Assembly: GCF_014200015.1 (NCBI RefSeq)
Contig: NZ_JACHOT010000007.1
Span: 1-64,000 of the forward strand
Direction: 5' to 3'
Length of the DNA: 64,000 nt
From: Aminobacter niigataensis
Lineage (GTDB): Bacteria > Pseudomonadota > Alphaproteobacteria > Rhizobiales > Rhizobiaceae
In this document: positions 8,977 through 15,597 of the stretch, piece after piece
Position numbering within the stretch: position 1 is the stretch's first letter
How the letters are laid out: every line of letters starts with the position of its first letter
The notes under the pieces: generated by a model
What the model was told of the DNA's origin: nothing
What the model saw: the letters and a program-made list of their open reading frames with translations, nothing else
Database searches by the model: none
Translations under genes and position numbers: made by a program

Positions 8977-9639
8977 TCACCTCGGAATGGACATGCGCCG
9001 CTCGAGCTGGCGCAGCAGGGCTGCGAGCACCGAGCAGGTGGCGACATAGAGGCAGCTTGCGACGATCCACGTTTCGATGACGCGGAAGGTCTCGACGTTG
9101 ATCTTGCGTGCCTCGAAGGTGAGTTCCGGCACCGCGATGGCCGCGGCCAGGGACGTGTCCTTGAACAGCGAAATCAGGGTGCTTGAAAGAGACGGCAGCA
9201 CGTTGCGCAGCATCAGCGGCATGACGATCGAATTGCGGATCTGCGACTGCGTCAGGCCGATGGCCAGCCCGGCTTCCTTCAGCCCGTTCGGCACCGCAAG
9301 GAGGCCGCCGCGAAAGACCTCGGCGAGATAGGCGCCCGAATAGAGCGCCAGCGTGGCGACGAAGCTCTCGATCTTGCCGAGGCGGATGCCGAGTTGGGGC
9401 AATGCGAAGAAGGTGAACAGCACCAGCACGAGGATCGGCGTGTTGCGGATGATGGTGACGTAGATGCGCGCGGGATGGCGCAGCATTCCACGCTTCGACA
9501 ACAGGCCGAAGGCGGTGATCAGGCCGAGCACGCAGCCGATGGCGATCGCCACGAAAGCAAGCCCCAGGCTGAGCGCCAGGCCCAGGAGCAGTTGGTCGAA
9601 GCTGCGCCAGACCGCCGAAAAATTGAGGGTGTAACCCAT
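8977..9639 (-). CDS. Amino acid ABC transporter permease (first)
   Basis: A 220-residue inner-membrane permease of the polar amino acid family with the IIRNTPILVLVLFTFF segment (about 63-78) and EAA motif KEAGLAIGLTQSQ (about 121-133). It follows the binding-protein gene after a 68-base gap holding a strong hairpin and directly precedes the second permease with five bases between them. Confidence 0.9.
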   Translation of the reverse strand: MGYTLNFSAVWRSFDQLLLGLALSLGLAFVAIAIGCVLGLITAFGLLSKRGMLRHPARIYVTIIRNTPILVLVLFTFFALPQLGIRLGKIESFVATLALYSGAYLAEVFRGGLLAVPNGLKEAGLAIGLTQSQIRNSIVMPLMLRNVLPSLSSTLISLFKDTSLAAAIAVPELTFEARKINVETFRVIETWIVASCLYVATCSVLAALLRQLERRMSIPR

Positions 9640-9666
9640 GGTGCCGTCAGGTTCCGATCAAAAGGA

Positions 9667-9699
9667 ATGGCGCGGCCGGTGAGACAGGGGCCGCGCCAT
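9667..9699 (-). other. Intergenic hairpin between binding-protein and permease genes
   Basis: Perfect 11-base arms (atggcgcggcc / ggccgcgccat) around an 11-base loop lie between the solute-binding-protein gene and the first permease gene. There is no clean T-run. Such hairpins often protect the upstream mRNA or partly end transcription, giving more binding protein than permease. Confidence 0.65.
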
Positions 9700-9707
9700 C
9701 ATCGAGC

Positions 9708-10544
9708 TTACTTGTACTCGACCGGGAAACCGATCTGCGGCGGGGCAATCTCCTTGCCGAACCAGGTCTTGTAGGAGTTGGCGTAGAAGTCGAACTCGAC
9801 ACCGGTCATCGCCTCATGCAGGGCGGTGTTGACGAAGTTCAGCCAGTCCTGGTCGCCGCGCTTGACGCCGCAGGCATAGGTCTGCGGGTTCCAGCCGTAG
9901 CCGGCGTCCTTGTAGCGGTCCGGGTTCTGCTTCATGTACCAGGCGAGCGACGACTGGTCGGTGGCAACCGCATCGGAACGGCCCGATTCCAGCGCCTGGT
10001 AGATCAGGTCGACGGACTCGTACTGGTCGACCTTCGCCTCCGGCAGTGCCGCATGCACCATCGCCTCGGCATAGACGTTCTGCAGCACAGACACGGTCAC
10101 GCCCGAGCCGGCAGCCTTCAGCGCCGCATAGTCGGCATGCTTGCTGTCGCCCTTCAACATCAGGCCAACGCCTTCGCGGTAGTAGGGAATGGTGAAGGCG
10201 ATCTGCTGGGCGCGCTCGCCGGTCACCGTCATGAACTGGCAGGTCAGGTCGACCTTGTCGGTGGTGATGTTGGGGATGCGCGCATCCGACGACTGGTTGA
10301 CGTATTCGATCTTGTCGGGGTCGCCGAACAGCGCCTTGGCGACGATGCGCCCCATGTCGACGTCGAAGCCCTGGAGCTTGTCGTCGGCGCTCTTGAAGTG
10401 CCACGGCGCGTTCGTGCTGCCGGTGCCCAAGACCAGGTGGCCACGCGCCAGAACCTCATCGAGCCTGCTTTTTTCCTGCGCGCCTGCAGGCACAGCGGCC
10501 GTCAGCGCGGCGGCGGCTGCGGCCGCCAAGAGATAAGCCTTCAT
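9708..10544 (-). CDS. Periplasmic solute-binding protein of amino acid ABC transporter
   Basis: A 278-residue family 3 (HisJ/GlnH-like) binding protein. Residues 1-22 form a signal peptide with an Ala-rich core ending in AGAQE, so it is exported. The ligand domains show GFDVDMGRIVAKALFG (about 60-75) and the middle hinge. It is the first gene of the minus-strand operon and shares a divergent regulatory region with the PLP-enzyme gene. The ligand cannot be read directly; the context suggests a polar amino acid or amino sugar acid. Confidence 0.88.
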   Translation of the reverse strand: MKAYLLAAAAAAALTAAVPAGAQEKSRLDEVLARGHLVLGTGSTNAPWHFKSADDKLQGFDVDMGRIVAKALFGDPDKIEYVNQSSDARIPNITTDKVDLTCQFMTVTGERAQQIAFTIPYYREGVGLMLKGDSKHADYAALKAAGSGVTVSVLQNVYAEAMVHAALPEAKVDQYESVDLIYQALESGRSDAVATDQSSLAWYMKQNPDRYKDAGYGWNPQTYACGVKRGDQDWLNFVNTALHEAMTGVEFDFYANSYKTWFGKEIAPPQIGFPVEYK

Positions 10545-10580
10545 CTCACCAATCCTCCCGGGGAAAATTTCTCTAAAACA

Positions 10581-10617
10581 ATGTCCATTATTGTGGACAT
10601 CTGTCCTGAATAATGGA
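10581..10617. promoter_or_regulatory. Nested inverted repeats, probable operator of the divergent catabolic genes
   Basis: Two overlapping palindromes: 10581-10600 with arms atgtcca/tggacat around ttattg, and 10584-10617 with perfect nine-base arms tccattatt/aataatgga around 16 bases. They lie between the starts of the binding-protein gene (10544) and the PLP-enzyme gene (10705), immediately before a -35-like ttgacg. This fits binding by the IclR protein encoded in the operon. Binding itself is inference. Confidence 0.6.
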
Positions 10618-10646
10618 TTGACGTATCAAAATGCACACGGCATTGT
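10618..10646 (+). promoter_or_regulatory. Possible sigma-70 promoter of the PLP-enzyme gene
   Basis: A ttgacg box at 10618-10623 is followed 17 bases later by cattgt at 10641-10646. The -35 is good and the -10 weak. It abuts the inverted repeats, so a bound regulator would sit next to RNA polymerase. Confidence 0.4.
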
Positions 10647-10704
10647 TTGTCAAGCGGTTCGGAGGCAAGGTCCCCGACGTTCCGATTTGGAGGCAAAGCC
10701 AGGC

Positions 10705-11763
10705 ATGTTCGACAAGATCCAGACGCCCGCCGTATTGGTGGACATCGATGTGGCGAAGCGGAACATCGAACGCTTCCAGGCCTATGCCGACAGCCACGGT
10801 CTGAAGGTCCGGCCGCACATCAAGACGCACAAGCTGCCGGCCATCGCTGAAATGCAGCTCGACGCGGGCGCTGTCGGCATCACCTGCCAGAAGATCTCGG
10901 AAGCGGAAGCCATGGTCGCCGGCAGCGACCGGCTGAACGACGTGCTGATCACCTACAACATCCTGGGCGATGACAAGCTCGCCGCGCTCGTCGCACTCGC
11001 GCGCAAGGTCAGGCTCGCCGTGGTGGCCGACAATGCGACCGTGATCGACGGGCTGTCTGCGGCATTTGCGGATGCAGGCGTCACGCTCGATGTCTTCGTC
11101 GAATGCAACACCGGCGCCGACCGCTGCGGCGTCGGCTCGCCCGAGGCGGCCGCCGAGTTCGCCTCGCGCATCGCCTCAGCGCCGGGCCTGCATTTCGCCG
11201 GGCTGATGACCTATCCGCCGGTCGGCGGCGCGGCCAAGGTCCAGACCTTCATGACCGAGGCCAAGGCGCTGATCGAGGCCAAAGGCATCGCGGTTCCCGC
11301 CATCACCTCGGGCGGTTCGCCCGACATGATGCTGGCGCATCTGGCGCCCGCCACCACCGAGTTCCGCCCCGGCACCTATGTCTACAACGACCGCTCGCTG
11401 GTCGCCGGCGGCGTCTGTAGCTGGGACGATTGCGCGCTGACGGTGCTTGCCACCGTGGTCTCGGTGCCCGCGCCCAACCGCGCCATCATTGATGCCGGTT
11501 CAAAGACGCTGACCTCCGACCTGCTTGGCCTCACCGGCCACGGCCATGTCCTCGGCCGCCCCGACATAGCAATCGACCAGTTGTCGGAGGAACACGGCCG
11601 CCTGCGCTGCGAGGGCGACATCGGCCTCAAGGTCGGCCAGCGTATCCGCGTCGTGCCCAACCATGCCTGCGTCGTCACCAACATGGTCGACGGGGTCCAT
11701 GTCTTCGGCGAGGACCGCGCCCCCGAACTGTGGCCGGTGCCGGCACGCGGCAAGATCATCTGA
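10705..11763 (+). CDS. Fold-type III PLP enzyme, D-threonine aldolase / D-serine dehydratase family
   Basis: A 352-residue alanine-racemase-fold enzyme. Near the N-terminus RPHIKTHK (residues 36-43) holds the Schiff-base lysine (Lys40 by family pattern); the C-terminal NHACVV supplies His320 and Cys322, the metal ligands of D-serine dehydratase and D-threonine aldolase. Family members act on D-3-hydroxy-2-amino acids by aldol cleavage or dehydration. Facing a transporter, RidA and KDG kinase, it may dehydrate a D-amino sugar acid such as D-glucosaminate to 2-keto-3-deoxygluconate. The start is ATG 10705, as upstream extension lacks support. The exact substrate is not shown by the sequence. 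Confidence 0.8.
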   Translation: MFDKIQTPAVLVDIDVAKRNIERFQAYADSHGLKVRPHIKTHKLPAIAEMQLDAGAVGITCQKISEAEAMVAGSDRLNDVLITYNILGDDKLAALVALARKVRLAVVADNATVIDGLSAAFADAGVTLDVFVECNTGADRCGVGSPEAAAEFASRIASAPGLHFAGLMTYPPVGGAAKVQTFMTEAKALIEAKGIAVPAITSGGSPDMMLAHLAPATTEFRPGTYVYNDRSLVAGGVCSWDDCALTVLATVVSVPAPNRAIIDAGSKTLTSDLLGLTGHGHVLGRPDIAIDQLSEEHGRLRCEGDIGLKVGQRIRVVPNHACVVTNMVDGVHVFGEDRAPELWPVPARGKII

Positions 11764-11780
11764 ACCGCACCATCCAAAGA

Positions 11781-11817
11781 AAAGGCCTCCGGGGTGCTGC
11801 ACCCGGGAGGCCTTTTT
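11781..11817. terminator. Terminator after the PLP-enzyme gene
   Basis: A hairpin with arms aaaggcctcccgggtgc-like (one bulge) and its complement gcacccgggaggccttt is followed by a T-run. It lies between the convergent PLP-enzyme and universal stress genes. Confidence 0.85.
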
Positions 11818-11837
11818 GATTTGAGGCTGACCTGCGT

Positions 11838-12287
11838 TTAGCGAACGACCAGCACCGGCACCTTGCTGTTGGTCACCACTTCCACCGTCTGGCTGCCGAG
11901 GATCAGGCGGCCGAGGCCGCGGCGGCCATGCGAGGCCATGACGATAAGGTCGCAGCCACGATCGCTAGCAATCTGGTTGATCGCTTCCGCCGCCCACATC
12001 TCCTCGACATGCACCGCCTCGGCATTGACGCCAAGCTTTTCAGCCTGGGCCTTGGCGGCATTCAGCACTTTGGCGCCATATTCCTCGCCGGCCTTCTGGT
12101 AGGACACGATGTCCTCTGCCGTGGCTACCGGGCCGTACATGCCGGCGGAGGCAAAGATCGGCGCGGGCTCGGTCACGTTCATGATCGTCACCTTGGCACC
12201 GATGCCCTTGGCGAGGCTCAGGCCATGGTCGAGGCCCTTCTGCGCCAGTTCCGAACCGTCGGTGGCGATGAGAATGTGGGTGTACAT
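11838..12287 (-). CDS. Universal stress protein, UspA family
   Basis: A 149-residue single-domain Usp. The N-terminal HILIATDGSE and the C-terminal ASHGRRGLGRLILGSQT show the ATP-binding G-2x-G-9x-G(S/T) pattern of the nucleotide-binding Usp subgroup. Such proteins form dimers in the cytoplasm and are induced by stress. It stands alone, convergent with the PLP-enzyme gene. Confidence 0.9.
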   Translation of the reverse strand: MYTHILIATDGSELAQKGLDHGLSLAKGIGAKVTIMNVTEPAPIFASAGMYGPVATAEDIVSYQKAGEEYGAKVLNAAKAQAEKLGVNAEAVHVEEMWAAEAINQIASDRGCDLIVMASHGRRGLGRLILGSQTVEVVTNSKVPVLVVR

Positions 12288-12393
12288 CAGGCTCTCTCCA
12301 TAAGCTTCGTGTCAATCCAGGCTGCGAACCTCGCCCGGACGTCACGGTCGGGTCAAGGCCAAGCCGGACGCCCCCCATGCCGAGACTGGCTGA

Positions 12394-13308
12394 TCAGTTC
12401 CGGCAGATTTCGGCCGGCAAGCCTTCGGGACTGCGTTTTGCCTCCGCGCCGACGGAGAAGGTCGCGCATTCCAGTGTGTCGGCCATTTTGGCGCCGTTGA
12501 GGTCGAACTCCATCGGCTGCGCGCCACCTGGGAAAACCTGACGCCCCAGAATCCAGGTCAGCTGGTTGCGAACGATTTCAGGATCCATGTCAGGCGAACG
12601 CCTGATCACCGCGTCGACGCCGAACTGAGGGTTCGCCAGGCAGTCGTGCCAGGCCTGGCGGGTGATCGCGTGCAGCTTGCCGGCCAGGCCCGGCTCGTGC
12701 TCCAGCACCGAATTGAGCGCCACAAGCGCGCCTGAATAGATGTCTAGCCCGTTGTCGGCGAAGTAGAGGAAATCGAGGGCGGTGGTGTCATGGCCGCGCA
12801 TCTGCATGGCAAACTTCAGCGTCGCATCGAAGCAGGTCGCAGCCAGCACCGAGCGTGACGCCACCATCCGATCGCGCTCCTCCGGCTGGACGCCGAGATA
12901 GGTGTAGCTGTCGGGGGCATAGCCGTTGCGCTTGAGCAGCAGCGGCAGCAGCCGCGCCGAGGTGTCGCCGTTCGGCCCGCACAGGGTGCTGCCGGGAACG
13001 TCGGCCAGTGTCAGGCGCTTGCCGTCGGAAAGATAGCCGAGGCAGCAGGGCGTGTGCTCATAGATCGGCACGAGGCACGAAATGTCGGTCTCGCCAGTGC
13101 GCAGCGCGCGCTCGAACACCGAGGATACATCACCGAATCCAATATCTGCCTCGCCGTCCACCAAGGCGCGCGTCACCAGCGATGAGCTGAAGCCCTCGAC
13201 GAAGGTACAAGACAGGCCATGGTCACCGAAATAGCCGGCGTCGACGGCGTGCAGAAATGGCGAATTCTGTCCCTGAAACAGGTAGTTAAGCTTGAAACGC
13301 AGTTCCAT
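12394..13308 (-). CDS. NMT1/THI5-like binding protein without signal peptide
   Basis: A 304-residue protein resembling substrate-binding proteins of the NMT1/THI5 type (SBP_bac_9-like): HAVDAGYFGDHGL near residue 21, then GEADIGFGDVSSV near 52. These parts normally bind pyrimidine, sulphonate or amine ligands in the periplasm. The N-terminus, MELRFKLNYLF, has no hydrophobic signal core, and no better upstream start is visible. It is divergent from the next ABC set. It could be a cytoplasmic sensor or enzyme-like THI5 relative rather than a transport component. Confidence 0.65.
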   Translation of the reverse strand: MELRFKLNYLFQGQNSPFLHAVDAGYFGDHGLSCTFVEGFSSSLVTRALVDGEADIGFGDVSSVFERALRTGETDISCLVPIYEHTPCCLGYLSDGKRLTLADVPGSTLCGPNGDTSARLLPLLLKRNGYAPDSYTYLGVQPEERDRMVASRSVLAATCFDATLKFAMQMRGHDTTALDFLYFADNGLDIYSGALVALNSVLEHEPGLAGKLHAITRQAWHDCLANPQFGVDAVIRRSPDMDPEIVRNQLTWILGRQVFPGGAQPMEFDLNGAKMADTLECATFSVGAEAKRSPEGLPAEICRN

Positions 13309-13462
13309 TCCACAAAACCTCGAACTTTCGGAACGGCCGTTCTTGAGAATCAGATTCTCCAGAAACTATTGTATCCAAAGCGATTGCCGTCCTTGGTGGC
13401 TTTAGCAATTTGCGATATAACCCAAACATTCAGTTTTCAAGCAGCCCATTCAAGGAGTGATC

Positions 13463-14266
13463 ATGGGAATTGTGCGGACAGCCCTGCTGGGCCTCATTGC
13501 GGTCTTCGGCGTGAGCGCGGCAAGTGCGCAGGATTACAAGGCCGCCCTCGTGACAGCCGACACCATCACGGTCGGCACGTCGGGCTCGGCTCCGCCTTTC
13601 AGCATGACCAATGCCGCGGGCGAACTCGAAGGCTTCGACATCGACGTCGTCAATCTCGTCGCCAAGCAGTTTGGCCTCACCGCCAAGTTCGAGAAGCTCG
13701 ACTTCGCCGGCCTGCTGCCGGGCCTGAGCGCCGGCCGCTTCGACCTCATCGCCTCGGGCGTGACGCGCACACCAGAGCGCCTGGCGTCGAAGGACTTCTT
13801 CCTGCTGTCGCCCTACATCGTCAACGGTGCCGCCATCACCCGCCGCGAGGCCGACACCGGCATCGCCAGCTGGAAGGACGTCTGCGGCAAGACCATGGGC
13901 GCGGTGCGCGGCGGCGTCTTCCAGAAGGTCGCCAAGGAAAAGCTGCCGGCCGACTGCGTCACCGAAAGCCGCGAATATCCCGGTGCGACCGAGCTGTTCC
14001 TCGACCTCGAGAACCGCCGCATCGACTTCGCCGCGCATGACTTCCTCGGACCGAAATATCTGACCAAGTCGGGCAAGCTGACCGGCACGGTCACGCTCGA
14101 CGACCTGCTGACGACCATCACCCAGAGCGTTGCCGTCAGCAACAAGAACAAGCCGCTGGCCGACGCCATCGACGCCCAGTTCGAGACATGGCGCAAGGAC
14201 GGCACGCTGCAGGGCCTCGCCGACAAGTGGTTCGGCGCGTCGATCGACTGGTCGAAGGCGCAGTAA
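13463..14266 (+). CDS. Amino acid ABC transporter substrate-binding protein
   Basis: A 267-residue family 3 binding protein with a signal peptide (MGIVRTALLG to VSAASAQ, about 23 residues) and the typical GFDIDVVNLVAKQFGL segment. ATG 13463 has aaggag six bases upstream, better than GTG 13457. It heads a three-gene set with two permeases. The nearby racemase and DadA suggest a basic or neutral amino acid, possibly a D-form, as ligand. Confidence 0.88.
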   Translation: MGIVRTALLGLIAVFGVSAASAQDYKAALVTADTITVGTSGSAPPFSMTNAAGELEGFDIDVVNLVAKQFGLTAKFEKLDFAGLLPGLSAGRFDLIASGVTRTPERLASKDFFLLSPYIVNGAAITRREADTGIASWKDVCGKTMGAVRGGVFQKVAKEKLPADCVTESREYPGATELFLDLENRRIDFAAHDFLGPKYLTKSGKLTGTVTLDDLLTTITQSVAVSNKNKPLADAIDAQFETWRKDGTLQGLADKWFGASIDWSKAQ

Positions 14267-14293
14267 ACAGCGTTCCCGGAGGGGCGGCCGGAC

Positions 14294-14938
14294 ATGGAAA
14301 TTGCGATTGCGTGGCTGCCGCGGCTGCTGGTTGCGGCAGTTCTTACGATTGCGCTGTCGGCGGTGATCTTCACCCTGTCGGCAGCGGTCGGCCTCCTGCT
14401 TTCGCTGGTCCATTACGGCCGCGAGAAATCGCTGCCGCGCGCAGGCATCGAGGCGTTCAGCGCCTTCTTCCGCTCGGTGCCGGAACTGGTCGTGCTGTTC
14501 CTGTTCTTTTTCGGCGGGCCTCAGATCGGTGTCGACTTCGGCCCCATCGGCTCGACAATCATCGCCTTCACCCTGGTCGGTATCGCCTTCGACTACCAGG
14601 TGTTCAAGGGCGCGCTGAAGGCCATTCCATTCGGGCAATATGAAGCCGGGCTCGCGCTCGGCCTGCCCAAACCGGTGGTGTTCCTGCGCGTGCTGGTCCC
14701 GCAGATCCTGCCGTTGGCGCGCAAGGGTTGGATCACCTATGCCATCGGCACCGTCAAGCGCATGTCGATCGCGTCGGCAGTGTCGGTCAGCGAGATCCTC
14801 TATGTCACCAAACAGGGCATCGCCGCCACCAACGCGCCCTTCACCTTCCTGACGCTGGCCGTCGGGCTCTACATCCTGATCGTCACGCCGCTGCTTGTGT
14901 TCAACGAGCGCAAGCCCAAGCAAGCGGTGGCACGATGA
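14294..14938 (+). CDS. Amino acid ABC transporter permease
   Basis: A 214-residue permease with membrane spans and the EAA loop YEAGLALGLPKP (about residues 116-127). A ggagggg site precedes ATG 14294. Its stop overlaps the next permease's ATG in the atga arrangement, so the two are coupled. Confidence 0.9.
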   Translation: MEIAIAWLPRLLVAAVLTIALSAVIFTLSAAVGLLLSLVHYGREKSLPRAGIEAFSAFFRSVPELVVLFLFFFGGPQIGVDFGPIGSTIIAFTLVGIAFDYQVFKGALKAIPFGQYEAGLALGLPKPVVFLRVLVPQILPLARKGWITYAIGTVKRMSIASAVSVSEILYVTKQGIAATNAPFTFLTLAVGLYILIVTPLLVFNERKPKQAVAR

Positions 14939-15588
14939 ACATCCTGCTCGATCCGACCTACCAGCGCATGCTGCTTGACGGGCTCGGCATGACGCTGCTG
15001 ATCTCGGTGATCGTCATCATCGTGTCGAACCTTCTGGCGCTGCCGCTTGCCATCTACATGCAGCGGCCCGATGGAGCCTTCCGGCGCCTGATCATCGCCT
15101 ACAGCTTCTTTGCCCGGGCGGCTCCTGTCCTGGCGCTGCTGTTTGCGCTCTATTACGGCCTGCCGCGGCTCGGCATCTACCTAGAGCCGGTGCCCTCGGC
15201 GCTGATCGGCCTGATCTTCGCCTCGACCGCCTACAATCTCGAATTCCTGCGTTCGGGCTTCGAAAGCGTGCCCCAAGGCCAGCTCGATGCCGCAAGGGCG
15301 CTCGGGCTGAAGCCCTTCGCCATCTATTGGAAGGTGATGATCCCGCAGGCCTACCGGCTGGCGGCACCGTCGCTGTTTTCCAATGCCATCCAGATGGTCA
15401 AGGGCAGTTCGCTCGCCAGCCTGGTCGCCATCGACGAACTGACCGCTGCCTCGACCACGATCATCGCCGAGACCTACAAGGCGATCGAAGTGTTGCTGGT
15501 CGTATCGGTGTTCTACCTGCTGATCGCAGCCGTCATCATCGGCCTGCAGTATCTCTACGAATCCCGCCAGCGCCTGAGCCGGCGATAA
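14935..15588 (+). CDS. Amino acid ABC transporter permease (partner)
   Basis: A 217-residue permease, the second half of the channel, with the EAA-type loop QLDAARALGLKPF (about residues 116-128). It starts in a four-base overlap with the preceding permease gene. No ATPase gene follows; the next gene is on the other strand, so this importer must use an ATPase encoded elsewhere. Confidence 0.9.
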   Translation: MNILLDPTYQRMLLDGLGMTLLISVIVIIVSNLLALPLAIYMQRPDGAFRRLIIAYSFFARAAPVLALLFALYYGLPRLGIYLEPVPSALIGLIFASTAYNLEFLRSGFESVPQGQLDAARALGLKPFAIYWKVMIPQAYRLAAPSLFSNAIQMVKGSSLASLVAIDELTAASTTIIAETYKAIEVLLVVSVFYLLIAAVIIGLQYLYESRQRLSRR

Positions 15589-15597
15589 GAGCGGGTT

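Noticed and set aside
13430-14923. 497-codon frame antisense to the binding-protein and permease genes
   Set aside because: No recognisable domain and complete overlap with well-supported ABC genes.
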